Assembly (NCBI RefSeq): GCF_041690465.1
Contig: NZ_JAWLHG010000018.1
Span: forward strand, 1 to 64,000
Source: Falsiroseomonas sp041690465
Lineage (GTDB): Bacteria; Pseudomonadota; Alphaproteobacteria; Acetobacterales; Acetobacteraceae
Direction: 5' to 3'
DNA: 64,000 nt
Both the position numbers and the translations under genes were made by a program. Below the pieces are notes generated by a model that saw only the letters and a program-made list of their open reading frames with translations, was not told the origin of the DNA and searched no databases. Within the stretch, counting starts at the first letter, position 1, and each line of letters begins with the position of its first letter. Below, one piece after another: positions 24,298 through 32,748 of this stretch.

Positions 24298-24706
24298 GGT
24301 CGCAAATGTTGTCCCCAGCTTGCCGCCGGGCGCAAGGGCAGGCTTGCGATGATCGGCAATCCGGTCGCGGATCGAGGACCGCGCGGTTCGAGTGTCGCGC
24401 TCAGGCATGCCGCCAGCCCTGGCGGATTGCTCATCGGCACCGTGAGATTCTCCGCGCCGGCGATAGAATCCAGGGTGACTTTCAACACAGTCGCGGCGCC
24501 GCCGGCCGCGGTGCCGGATAGCCGCAACCTGCCGCATGGATCACTTCGAAATGCCCCATGATCCGCTGGCTGGCCCACATGCGGCGCAGCACATCGGCCG
24601 CAGGATGGCGATCCGCCGCGCCGAAGCCCTGCGGAAGATCCACGTGACGCATCGTCGGCGCGGTTGCTAGCCTGCCCTTTGCTGCCTCAATGCGGGGAGA
24701 ATGGTC
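24298..24706. other. 409-base divergent intergenic region, no gene recognised
   Basis: Between DUF1028 (reverse) and the M20 peptidase (forward). Several short frames exist on both strands, none with recognisable family features. Promoters for both genes must lie here. It could include eroded coding sequence, since the neighbouring 28-29 kb segment is clearly decayed. Confidence 0.4.
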
Positions 24707-25885
24707 ATGGCAAAGGTCCGGCATTGGGCGTCGATGCTGGAGGGCGAACTGCCCGCCATCCTTGCGATGAGCGAGCGCGTGGTGAACATCGACAGCGGCA
24801 GCTATCTCGCAGCAGGCGTGAATGCCGTCATCGACGTCTGGGCGGATATGCTCGCCGGGATCGGCTTCACCATCGAGCGAACGCCGCTGGCGGATTTCGG
24901 TGACCAGCTGACGGCGCGCCTCGCCATCGGCGGGAACGGGCCGCGCCTGCTCGTCTTCGGCCATGCCGACACCGTCTGGCCAGCCGGCGTCGCGGCCGAG
25001 TGGCCGTTCCATCGCGACGGCGGGCGCATCACCGGGCCGGGTGTCGGCGACATGAAGACGAATGTCGTTATGGCACTGCATGTCCTCCGCGGCATGCTGG
25101 TCGAGGGCGCCGCGAAGGGTCTGTCATCCATCACCGTCTGCATCGTCCCGGACGAGGAGATCGGCTCCCCCGGCAGCCGCGCATGGCTGGAGGCGGAGGC
25201 GCAGCGGGCCGATCTCTGTCTGACGCTCGAACCTTGCCGGCCCGCGGGTGGCGTCGTGATCGGGCGCGGGGCGGTGGGCGCGGCCTATGTCACCGCCACC
25301 GGCGTGACGGCCCATTGCGGCGCCGCGCGCGACAAGGGCGCGAGCGCCGTCGCCGCGCTCGCCGCGATGGTCCCGAGGCTCGAGTCCCTCGGCGACATCT
25401 CAGCCGGGCTCTACGCGACGGTCGGCATCCTTCGCGGCGGCGATGCGCGGCAGGTGGTGCCCGGCTGGGCCGAGATGCATCTCGACCTCCGCGCGCCGGA
25501 TGACGCCGCGGCCGAGCGGCTGCTGGCCGATGTGCGCCGGATCGTAACCGCGCCGCCGTCGGACCCGCGCATCTCGGTCGCCTTGCGCGGCGGCTTCACA
25601 CGCCCGGCCTTCCCCACCCATGCCGGCACGCGGGAGTTGCTGGCGCTCGCCGAGAGCTTCGGTGCCGAGCTCGGGGAGCCGGTATTCGGGCTGGTTTCGC
25701 GCGGCGGCTCGGATGGCAGCTTCGCCGCGCGCTTGGGCGTGCCAACATTGGACGGCCTAGGGCCCATCGCGCACGAAACCTGCTCGCGCCGCGAATCGGT
25801 GGAGGTGCCGTCCATCGTCTCGCGCGGCGCCGTCCTCGCCGGCCTGATCGAGGCCACCGCCGAGGGTGCCCTGTCGCGCGCATGA
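24707..25885 (+). CDS. M20-family metallopeptidase (carboxypeptidase G2/ArgE-like)
   Basis: 392 aa. Di-zinc site residues: His in VFGHADTVWP (about 83), bridging Asp in GPGVGDMKTN (about 112), catalytic Glu pair in VPDEEIGSPGS (about 148) and the C-terminal His in GPIAHETCSR (about 353). The dimerisation domain contains TGVTAHCGA. Cleaves an N-acyl or peptide bond of an amino-acid derivative. The second of two close Met codons (24707) is preferred since GGGGAG lies seven bases before it. It overlaps the SDR gene by 4 bases and heads an operon with SDR, DUF4286-like and racemase genes. Confidence 0.9.
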   Translation: MAKVRHWASMLEGELPAILAMSERVVNIDSGSYLAAGVNAVIDVWADMLAGIGFTIERTPLADFGDQLTARLAIGGNGPRLLVFGHADTVWPAGVAAEWPFHRDGGRITGPGVGDMKTNVVMALHVLRGMLVEGAAKGLSSITVCIVPDEEIGSPGSRAWLEAEAQRADLCLTLEPCRPAGGVVIGRGAVGAAYVTATGVTAHCGAARDKGASAVAALAAMVPRLESLGDISAGLYATVGILRGGDARQVVPGWAEMHLDLRAPDDAAAERLLADVRRIVTAPPSDPRISVALRGGFTRPAFPTHAGTRELLALAESFGAELGEPVFGLVSRGGSDGSFAARLGVPTLDGLGPIAHETCSRRESVEVPSIVSRGAVLAGLIEATAEGALSRA

Positions 25886-26682
25886 GCCTGGATCTAACCG
25901 AACGGCGCATCGCGCTCATCACCGGTGGCGCCGGCGCGATCGGGATGGCCAGCGCGCGGCGCCTGGCGCGCGGCGGCATGCTGCCGGTTCTCGTCGACCG
26001 GGACGGCACTGCGCTTGACATCGCCGTGGCCGCCTTGCGCGCGGAAACCGGGCAGCCCGCGCTCGGCATCCTGGCCGACCTGCTGGACCGCGCGGCGCCA
26101 CACGCGATCATGGCGCGCGTTGCGCAGGCGTTCGGGCGGCTCGACTGCCTGGTCAACAATGCCGGGCTGAGCGGCGCGCGGCGTATCGGCGAGGTCGCTA
26201 TCGCGGAGTGGGACGCCGTGCTTGCCGTGAACCTCACCGCGCCGATGCTGCTGGCGCAGGAAGCGATGCCGCTATGGCAGGCACGACATGGCGGCAGTAT
26301 CGTCAACATCGCCTCACGCGTATGGCTGAGCGGGGCCGGGCCCGGCTACACCGCCTCCAAGGCCGGGCTGATCGGGCTCACGCGTTCACTCGCGGTCCAG
26401 CTCGGCCCGCTCGAGGTCACGGTGAACGCTGTGGCGCCGAGCTATCTCGGGAGCGGCTTCAATTTCGACGGCGACGAGGCGGCACGCCGGCGCGCGGAGC
26501 AGGAACATATCCGGCTCGGCGTGCTGGATCGGCTCGCCACCGCCGAGGATGTTGCCGGCGCCGTCGCCTTCCTCGCCTCCGCCGATGCACGCTTCATCAC
26601 CGGAGAGGTGCTGCATGTCTGCGGCGGCGCACAGCTTGCCGCACGGCCGGCCAGCGCCGAGGTCACGGACGGCCGGGCTTGA
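25882..26682 (+). CDS. SDR-family NAD(P)-dependent oxidoreductase
   Basis: 266 aa classical short-chain dehydrogenase. Cofactor motif ITGGAGAIGMA (about residue 12), NNAGLSG (about 92), catalytic Ser region IVNIASRVWL and YTASK (Tyr about 156, Lys 160), then VNAVAPSY. All catalytic residues are present. Overlaps M20 (ATGA) before and the next gene (TTGA) after. It probably oxidises or reduces a hydroxy/oxo product of the hydrolysed substrate. Confidence 0.92.
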   Translation: MSLDLTERRIALITGGAGAIGMASARRLARGGMLPVLVDRDGTALDIAVAALRAETGQPALGILADLLDRAAPHAIMARVAQAFGRLDCLVNNAGLSGARRIGEVAIAEWDAVLAVNLTAPMLLAQEAMPLWQARHGGSIVNIASRVWLSGAGPGYTASKAGLIGLTRSLAVQLGPLEVTVNAVAPSYLGSGFNFDGDEAARRRAEQEHIRLGVLDRLATAEDVAGAVAFLASADARFITGEVLHVCGGAQLAARPASAEVTDGRA

Positions 26683-27371
26683 GCGCGATCACCGCCTTCC
26701 TCGCGCTCTGGAACGATCTCGCACCCGGTCGCGAGCGCGAATACGACGCCTGGCACACGCGCGAGCACGTGCCGGAGCGTGTCGCCGCGCCGGGATTCCG
26801 CAGCGGGCGACGCTATGTCTGCGCGACGCATCCCTCACATCGCTGGTTCACGCTTTACGAGCTGGCCGCGCTCGGTTGCCTCGAAACGCCCGAATATGTT
26901 GACCTGCTGCGTAACCCGACACCGTGGTCTGCTTCGATGCGGCCTGAGTTCCGCAACTTCCTGCGGGTGCCATGCAGCGAGGCGGGGAGCGCCGGCTACG
27001 GAATCGGCGGCGCGCTCGCCGTGCTGCGGCTGCCGGATGAGAAGGCACTGGCGGCACTCGGCAGCCTCGTCCAGGGTGAGGATGTGGTGCGCGCCCGCTT
27101 TGGGCGGCGCGCCGACCGCGGGCTCGCATCGGGCGGCTTCCGCGCCGGCGCGGATGGAAGCGGTGCCAGCGATGACTTCGCCGCACTCCTGCTGATCGAG
27201 GCACTGGATCGTCGCGCCGCGCAAGGCGCCTTCGCCGAGGCCGCAGCGCGCTTCCTGCCAAGCGTCGCACCGCTGGACGCTGGCGGCGTCTATGATCTCG
27301 CCTTCATCTTCCCCGGACCCGACCTGGCGGAGCGCACCGCGCATCGCCGGCCGCACTGGCAGCCGGGCTGA
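26679..27371 (+). CDS. EthD/DUF4286-like dimeric alpha-beta barrel protein
   Basis: 230 aa with a TTG start overlapping the SDR stop (TTGA). The first half begins AITAFLALWNDLAPGRERE, then AWHTREHVPERVAAPGFRSG, characteristic of ferredoxin-like alpha-beta barrel proteins (EthD/DUF4286 group). The second half (GIGGALAVLRLPDEKA onward) looks like a second, degenerate copy. Function unknown: small enzymes or binding proteins for hydrophobic metabolites. No ATG exists near this point that would keep the conserved N-terminus, so TTG is the likely start. Confidence 0.72.
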   Translation: MSAITAFLALWNDLAPGREREYDAWHTREHVPERVAAPGFRSGRRYVCATHPSHRWFTLYELAALGCLETPEYVDLLRNPTPWSASMRPEFRNFLRVPCSEAGSAGYGIGGALAVLRLPDEKALAALGSLVQGEDVVRARFGRRADRGLASGGFRAGADGSGASDDFAALLLIEALDRRAAQGAFAEAAARFLPSVAPLDAGGVYDLAFIFPGPDLAERTAHRRPHWQPG

Positions 27372-27484
27372 CGAGGGGCGCCGGCCACAGCCGTTTCCGG
27401 CGCTGACGGGACGGGGCCATGGCAGGGCGACAGCCTACGTGCATCACGGCATACTGCGCCGCCCGCCCTGCATGGAGCCCTTCC

Positions 27485-28219
27485 TTGCGCCTCCTGGTCG
27501 CCAACCCGAACACCACGCCCGAGGTCACCGAGCTCTGCGCGCGCGCCGCGCGTGCCGTAGCCTCGCCGGGCACCGAGATCGTCCCGCTCACCGGCCGCTT
27601 CGGCGCGCGCATCATCAATTCCCGCGCGGAGAACGCGATCGCCGGCCATGCCATGCTGGAACTGCTGGCCGACAACATCAGCGGTACCGATGCGGTGCTG
27701 CTCGCCGTCTCCTATGACACCGCCCTGCTGGCGGCGCGGGAGCTGTTGCCGGTGCCGGTGGTCGGCATGACGGAAGCCTCGATGTATGCAGCCTGTCTGC
27801 TCGGCACGCGCTTCGGCCTGGTCACCTTCGGCACGCCGACGGCCTATCACGAGCTGGTTGCGCAGCAGGGCCTGACGGCGCGGCTGGCGGGCATCCGCGC
27901 GATCAACGCCTCCGCCGCCGATGCCCTCTCCGATCCCGATGCGGTCGATGCGCTGGTAGCAGAAGCGGTCGCCGGCCTGGTGGCGGAGACCGGCGCGGAG
28001 GCAGTCGCGCTGTGCGGCGCGGCGATGGCCGGCATGCCCGGCCGCATCGCGGATAGCGTGCCCGTGCCGGTGCTCGACGGCATCGCGAGCGGCGTCGGCA
28101 TGTGCGAGATGCTGGTGAAGCTCCGCCCGGCCAAGGCCCGCCTCGGCAGCCTGGCGCATCCCGGCACGCGCGCGACGCTCGGCCTCTCGCCAGCGCTCGC
28201 GGCGTTGCTCAGGGGCTGA
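27485..28219 (+). CDS. Asp/Glu/hydantoin racemase-family protein
   Basis: 244 aa. RLLVANPNTTPEVTELCARA at the N-terminus and AVALCGAAMAGMPGRI (about residue 182) are characteristic. Hydantoin racemases use two cysteines; the second is present in the LCGAAMAG motif, but where the first is expected (IACFGDPG) this protein reads LAVSYDTALL, with Val at the Cys position. Start: TTG at 27485, since GGAG lies seven bases upstream and the protein then begins as in the family; the longer frame adds an unrelated leader. Followed by hydantoinase/oxoprolinase remnants, so the racemase may have lost its original partners. Confidence 0.8.
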   Translation: MRLLVANPNTTPEVTELCARAARAVASPGTEIVPLTGRFGARIINSRAENAIAGHAMLELLADNISGTDAVLLAVSYDTALLAARELLPVPVVGMTEASMYAACLLGTRFGLVTFGTPTAYHELVAQQGLTARLAGIRAINASAADALSDPDAVDALVAEAVAGLVAETGAEAVALCGAAMAGMPGRIADSVPVPVLDGIASGVGMCEMLVKLRPAKARLGSLAHPGTRATLGLSPALAALLRG

Positions 28220-28241
28220 GCGGAGGAGCAGAGGCTGAACG

Positions 28242-28686
28242 TCCTCGTTGCCCTATCTCGGGCTTCTCAACATGCGGCAGCACTATGCTCAGGGCCATCG
28301 TGTCAGCCTGATGCCCCCGGAGGGTCTGGCGAACGACGATCTGGTCGCCGTCGTCTCCAACATGGGCGCACCGCTGGTTGGGCAGGAACGCCTGTTCCTG
28401 CGCGGCACCGCGAAGCTCGACGACCTCGCCGAATGGCACGGCCGCAGCTTCGAGCTTGCGTTCCAGAACGAGCTCGCCGTGGGCTGGCTGGACGGCGTGC
28501 CGCGGGTGATGACGCCCGACCTGATCTGCGTGCTCGACACCGCCATTGGCGAGGCGATCGGCACCGGAACGCTGGGCTACGGTCATCGTGCTGCGCGCGC
28601 CGACGGTATTCCTGTCGCCAACAAGGCTGGAGTTCGTCGGGCCCCGCGCCTTCGGCTACGACCTTGATTCCGTGAGCGTGCTCTGA
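28242..28686 (+). pseudogene. DUF917 gene remnant (5' truncated, internal deletion, frameshift)
   Basis: Two blocks of a DUF917 protein (normally about 360 aa) are fused. The N-terminal block reads HRVSLMPPEGLANDDLVAVV and SNMGAPLVGQERL; it is joined directly to the C-terminal block FELAFQNELAVGWLDG, MTPDLICVLDTAIGEAI, missing some 200 residues. Near 28583 the frame shifts: the ending LEFVGPRAFGYDLDSVSVL is in another frame and stops at 28684-28686. DUF917 proteins are partners of HyuA-type oxoprolinase/hydantoinase proteins, and a hyuA start codon overlaps this stop (TGATG). Confidence 0.8.
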
Positions 28687-28730
28687 TGCGCCGCAGGATC
28701 GGGATTGACGTCGGCGGCACCAACACCGCA
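28686..28730 (+). pseudogene. hyuA (hydantoinase/oxoprolinase A) remnant, first 15 codons only
   Basis: ATG at 28686 begins MRRRIGIDVGGTNTA, the conserved nucleotide-binding start of HyuA/oxoprolinase proteins (IDVGGTNTD). The similarity ends abruptly around 28730, where sequence homologous to the other strand of a second hyuA begins. The TGATG overlap with the DUF917 remnant is the usual operon arrangement. A junction after 15 codons indicates a deletion end point. Confidence 0.75.
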
Positions 28731-29023
28731 CTTCCAGGCACGCCACCAGCGGCTCGGGGTATTGCAGGAACAGGTCGTAGACATGGTAGGGCTGTTCGCT
28801 GCCCGTCTGACCGAGGTGGTGCCGTGCAGGATCGCGCGGACATCCTCCAGCCCGATGCCGGCGGCCTGCATCACCTCCTCCAGCTCGGCCAGCGCACCAA
28901 TCGAAGGATCGGAGGCCGGCGTCAGGCAGTTGTGCAGCCGGGCAATCCCCGGCCGGGATCAGCGAGGATGAACTCGGTGGATGTGCCGGCGATGTCGAAG
29001 CCGATCTGCCAGGCTGCGACCAT
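28731..29023 (-). pseudogene. Second hyuA remnant, N-terminal part, frameshifted
   Basis: Reading backward from an ATG at 29023: WQIGFDIAGTSTEFILADPG (IDIGGTFTD-type start), then after a frameshift HNCLTPASDPSIGALAELEE, IGLEDVRAILHGTT, and after a further change of frame EQPYHVYDLFLQYPEPLV. These are consecutive N-terminal blocks of a HyuA-type protein with the piece between HGTT and EQPY deleted. It lies downstream of the citryl-CoA-lyase-like gene in the same direction and is probably a former third gene of that operon. Confidence 0.78.
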
Positions 29024-29127
29024 GTCCGACCCGCTGGCGCCGCTGCGTGCGGCCGGAACGAAAGCTAGCGCAGGGCCGCAATGTCCAGAGGATGCCTTCG
29101 CAGGGATTGGCCCGAGGTGCCCGCGGT

Positions 29128-29877
29128 CTAGGCCGGCGGATCCTCGTAGGGGATATGCTCATCCGTAATCCGCCAGATCTCGCGGGCGGCATGGGTCTGC
29201 TGCTCCTCCACGAGATGGCCGGCCAGCCCCCCGGAGCGCGAGACCACGGCGATGCCCCGCATGATCGAGACCGGCATCCCGATCTCGAGCAACAGCGCCG
29301 CGATGGCGCCGGTCGCGTTGATGGTCAGGTGGCGCCCATACCCGGCATCCACCGCCTCTCCGAGCGCCCGCAGCAGTGCGATGTGGTGCCCCTGCACGCC
29401 GCACTCGGCCGCCACCCGGAACAGCCGCGGCGGCCTTGGATCGTCCGGCTTGTGGAAGGGGTGGCCGAAGCCCGGGATCGGCTTCCTGAGCGTGCGATGT
29501 GCCTGCACCACCTCGCGGCACCAGGCGACCTTGTCCGACTTGTCGATGCCCTCCGCCAGCAACCGCGCGCAGCCGTCCATCGTGCCCGCGAACACATCGC
29601 CGACCGCGAGCAGCCCTGCCGCGATGCCGACCTGCGCCTGGCCCGGCGCGCTGTCATAAGCCAGGCGCGCGATCAGCGAGGTCGGCGTCCAGCCATGGTC
29701 CATCAGCGTGACCAGGCAGGCATCCAGCACGCGCGCCTCGCCGGGTGTCGGCAGGCGCCCGCAGGTGAGGAGGTACAGCACCTCGGTGAAGCCGTGCTTG
29801 CCGATCAGTTCCTCCACCAGGTCGCGGCCGCGCAGGCGGATGGAGGTGGCGTCCGATCCGGCGATATGCGTCTTCAT
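29128..29877 (-). CDS. Citryl-CoA lyase/citrate synthase-like protein
   Basis: 249 aa, shorter than citrate synthase (about 430) and close to the small citrate-synthase-fold citryl-CoA lyase-like proteins. Blocks: IRLRGRDLVEELIGKHGFTE, EVLYLLTCGRLPT, PIPGFGHPFHK (catalytic His near residue 145) and VSRSGGLAGHLVEEQ near the C-terminus. It probably cleaves or forms a citryl-CoA-like thioester. It lies 21 bases downstream of a PaaK-type CoA ligase; the pair could activate an acid and process its CoA ester. A hyuA remnant follows. Confidence 0.8.
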   Translation of the reverse strand: MKTHIAGSDATSIRLRGRDLVEELIGKHGFTEVLYLLTCGRLPTPGEARVLDACLVTLMDHGWTPTSLIARLAYDSAPGQAQVGIAAGLLAVGDVFAGTMDGCARLLAEGIDKSDKVAWCREVVQAHRTLRKPIPGFGHPFHKPDDPRPPRLFRVAAECGVQGHHIALLRALGEAVDAGYGRHLTINATGAIAALLLEIGMPVSIMRGIAVVSRSGGLAGHLVEEQQTHAAREIWRITDEHIPYEDPPA

Positions 29878-29898
29878 CGCGTTGGCTCCTCGTGCCGC

Positions 29899-31227
29899 TC
29901 AGGTCGCGTCGCCGAAATCCAGCAGCTTCGTCTTGTACTCGCTGCGCCCGATGCTGCCGAAGGGCACCAGCGTCACGCGCACGGAGGCCACCAGCGTGGC
30001 GCGCACCGCCTGCTCGATCGCCCGCGCCAGTCCTGCCGGCGGCGCGGCCTCGCCGGGTCCGAGCTCGACATGCACCGGCAGCGGCGGGTCCTGTCGCACG
30101 CCGCGGCGCAGCGGCCGGATCACCATCGCGCCGCTCACCTGCGGCGCGAAACCAGCGGCAACGGCGCGCACGGCGGAAGGAAAGACATTGACCCCGCGCA
30201 CGATCACCAGGTCATCCGTGCGGCCGATGCAGCGCACGCGCGGCGTGGTGCGCCCGCAGGCGCAGGGCGAGGACCACCACACGACATGGTCGCGCGAGCG
30301 GAAGCGCGCGAGTGGCACCGCCTCGCGCGTCAGCGCGGTGTAGACCAGCTCGCCCGTCGCGCCGTCGCGCTGCTCCACCGGCGCGCCGCTCTCCGGATCC
30401 ACCAGCTCGACATGCACATGGTCGCCGCCGCCGAAATGCATGCCTTGCTGAGCATCGCACTCGCCCCAGAGCGAGATGGAGACATCGCCGATCCCCATCG
30501 CCTCGCACAGCATCGCACCGAAGGCACCCTCGATCCGGCCGCGCATCTGCGCCTCGCCGCCCCCCGGCTCGCCGGCGACGCAGATGCGTCGGAGGCCCAG
30601 GCCATCGGCGGCGATGCCTTGCGCGGCGAGCTGCTCCGCCAGGTGCACCGCATAGGACGGCGTGCAGAGCAGCGCCTCCGGCCGCATCAGCTGCAGCGCG
30701 CGCACCAGCCGCGCCGTGTTCCCCGTGCCGACCGGGATATGGCACACGCCGAGCGCGGTGATGGTGTCGAGCGCCGCGCCGGCCACGAACGGCCCGGCAT
30801 TGTAGGTGCTGACCACCCGCATCCCGCGCCGCAGCCCGCCCGCCGTGTAGGAGCGCGAGGAGATCTCGATCCAGTTCGCCAGGTCCTGCGCGGTGACCGG
30901 CATGTAGCAGGGATCGCCGGTGGTGCCGCTGGTGGAGTAGATGCGCTGCAGCGCCGCCGGATCGGCTGCCAAATGATGCCCGAAGGGCGGCGCCTCGGCC
31001 TGGCTGCGACGGATCTCGTCCTTCTCGGTGAAGGGCAGGCGCGCAAGCTCGTCCAGGCCGCCACAGGACGCGGCATCGGCGACGCCCGCGGCGCGGAACT
31101 TGTCACGGTAGAAGTCCGAGCGGTCGAACAGGTAGCGCAGCTGGCGGCGCCAGGCCGCATCGTCGCGCGCGTGCTGCGCGGCGGGCTCGCGCGTCTCGAC
31201 CTCCGGACGGTGGATGTGCGTCACCAC
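29899..31227 (-). CDS. Phenylacetate-CoA ligase (PaaK)-family adenylate-forming enzyme
   Basis: 442 aa, the length of PaaK. The AMP/phosphate-binding motif is YSTSGTTGDPCYMP (about residue 90); GRTDDLVIVRGVNVFPSAV (about 340) is the hinge region before the C-terminal lid. Cytosolic activation of an aromatic or other acid to its CoA ester with ATP. Acid specificity is unclear; PaaK homologues outside the phenylacetate operon act on varied acids. Divergent from the gene at 31477 across a 249-base gap that contains a CTTAG-type palindrome. Confidence 0.88.
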   Translation of the reverse strand: MVTHIHRPEVETREPAAQHARDDAAWRRQLRYLFDRSDFYRDKFRAAGVADAASCGGLDELARLPFTEKDEIRRSQAEAPPFGHHLAADPAALQRIYSTSGTTGDPCYMPVTAQDLANWIEISSRSYTAGGLRRGMRVVSTYNAGPFVAGAALDTITALGVCHIPVGTGNTARLVRALQLMRPEALLCTPSYAVHLAEQLAAQGIAADGLGLRRICVAGEPGGGEAQMRGRIEGAFGAMLCEAMGIGDVSISLWGECDAQQGMHFGGGDHVHVELVDPESGAPVEQRDGATGELVYTALTREAVPLARFRSRDHVVWWSSPCACGRTTPRVRCIGRTDDLVIVRGVNVFPSAVRAVAAGFAPQVSGAMVIRPLRRGVRQDPPLPVHVELGPGEAAPPAGLARAIEQAVRATLVASVRVTLVPFGSIGRSEYKTKLLDFGDAT

Positions 31228-31361
31228 GTTCGACGCCGCGCCCGTCCGGACAGCATCATGTCCATGCCCATCTGCATGGCTTCAGCCTATGGACGGCCGG
31301 CAGAGCATGTCAACGCAACGCACCCCGCGGGCCGGCCGTCCCTGCCCTTGCCAGCGATATG

Positions 31362-31375
31362 CTTAGCCCTCAAAG
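31362..31375. promoter_or_regulatory. CTTAG-N4-CTAAG operator-like palindrome, copy 1 (one mismatch)
   Basis: CTTAG-CCCT-CAAAG, preceded by ATG and followed by TAT as in copy 2. It lies 102 bases before the ATG at 31477 and 135 bases from the PaaK-like start. Its match to the two palindromes at 37100 and 37159 suggests the same MarR-type repressor. Confidence 0.45.
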
Positions 31376-31476
31376 TATCTGCGGGTGGGCTCGCGCACCG
31401 TTGCGCGACAATGACCATTGCGCCCTCGCCGCGGGCCGTGCGGTCGCGGCAGGAACGGCCGGGAGGAGAGGAGCGG

Positions 31477-32664
31477 ATGCCAGGCATCGCCAACCGCGTC
31501 GAGGATATCCTTGCCTCGTCCACGCGCCGCGGCCTGCCGCGCGCGATCAGGCACCAGTCGTCGGACGTGGCGTCCTACATGAAGGGCCTGGACAATTTCT
31601 GCCGGGTGATGGCGATCCGTCCTGGCGACCATGTGGTGATGCTGACGGACCCGCTGCTCGACCCTCGGGTGATCCAGGCGGTGCAGGGGCTGGCGCGCGG
31701 CCGCGGCGCCACCTTCATCTCCTACATGGGCGAGTCCACCCGCTACGTGACCGTGCCGGACGAGGCGAAGGCGCTGCTGGAGCGCGCAACCTTCGTCGTC
31801 TCCACCTGGTTCGCCTCCGTGCTCGACCCGTTCTGCATCGGGCTTCGGCGCAACAAGGGCCAGCGCTGGGTGAAGATCACCTTCTTCCGTGACCTCGACC
31901 TGCTGCACACCCCGCAGGCGCAATTCCCCGTGGATCTGCTCGGCGAGATCATCCGCGCCACCTCCCGCCTGTTGCCGGAGAATGGCGACTTCACGCTTCG
32001 CTTCACCGATCCGCGCGGCACCGATTTCCGCATCCCGTACACCGATGCGATGTTGCAGAAGCTGAAGCGGCACAACCGCTGGCGCGGCCACAACGTGGCG
32101 GATGAGGATGGCTGCTATGTCCATTACCTGCCGACCCACGGCCCGAACCTGTTCGAACCCGGCATGGTCGGCCTGCAGCCGCATGACAAGGTCGGCATCA
32201 CCGGCACGATCTGGCCGCAATGGGCGGTCGGCTTCGACAAGCCCTTCGAGACCCCGCTCGGCGTCGAGTTCCGCGACGACGTGGTGCATGCCGTGCACGG
32301 CGACGGCTTCGAGGCGGAGGTGCTGCGCGACTACCTCATCGGCGGCACCCTCGAAGAGGTGGGCTGCGGGCATGTGCCGAAGGCACCGCGCTTCGACATC
32401 TACCCCGCCGGCCCGAACTCCCCCGGCGCGCTGCATTTCGGCATCAATGCGCTGAAGCCCTCCGAATACCTCCGCCGCGTGATGCCGAACTGGGAGGAGC
32501 CGCACATCCACATGGACCTGGTCACCTATGACAGCACGGTGATGGCCGACAACCGAGCCATGGTGGAGGACGGCCTCCTGCTCTCGTTGCGCGATCCGGC
32601 CGTGCTGGCCATGGCGGAGCGCTATGGCGACCCGGTGGAACTGCTGGAGGGCTACCCGGTCTGA
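31477..32664 (+). CDS. Aminopeptidase T/2,5-dihydroxypyridine 5,6-dioxygenase-like metalloprotein
   Basis: 395 aa. The N-terminal half has a Rossmann-like part (IRPGDHVVMLTDPLLDPRVI; FVVSTWFASVLDPFCIG) and RFTDPRGTDFRIPY, as in M29 peptidases. The C-terminal half has GALHFGIN (about residue 330) and EEPHIHMDLV (about 352): the His and the His-x-Asp correspond in pattern to the Fe ligands of NicX, a dihydroxypyridine ring-cleavage dioxygenase of this superfamily, and to M29 metal ligands. Start at 31477 follows GGGAGGAGAGGAG. A MarR-type operator copy lies upstream, linking it to the phthalate-type genes. It could be a peptidase-like hydrolase or a ring-cleaving dioxygenase; not settled. Confidence 0.65.
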   Translation: MPGIANRVEDILASSTRRGLPRAIRHQSSDVASYMKGLDNFCRVMAIRPGDHVVMLTDPLLDPRVIQAVQGLARGRGATFISYMGESTRYVTVPDEAKALLERATFVVSTWFASVLDPFCIGLRRNKGQRWVKITFFRDLDLLHTPQAQFPVDLLGEIIRATSRLLPENGDFTLRFTDPRGTDFRIPYTDAMLQKLKRHNRWRGHNVADEDGCYVHYLPTHGPNLFEPGMVGLQPHDKVGITGTIWPQWAVGFDKPFETPLGVEFRDDVVHAVHGDGFEAEVLRDYLIGGTLEEVGCGHVPKAPRFDIYPAGPNSPGALHFGINALKPSEYLRRVMPNWEEPHIHMDLVTYDSTVMADNRAMVEDGLLLSLRDPAVLAMAERYGDPVELLEGYPV

Positions 32665-32748
32665 GACCGGGTGCACCACGAACAACCAACAAGACGCGGC
32701 GCCGGCATGCAGATCGGCGCACGCGGGGAAGCAGGAGAGGAAACAGGG

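Noticed and set aside
31282..31292. CAGCCTATGGAC as a fourth copy of the CTAGCCTATTGG-type element
   Set aside because: Too few matches, and not placed or oriented like the other three copies.
28981..31476. A very long forward frame continuous with the gene at 31477 (over 1200 codons)
   Set aside because: The part before 31477 is antisense to the citryl-CoA-lyase-like and PaaK-like genes and has shadow-frame composition; the real gene starts at 31477 after a strong ribosome-binding site.
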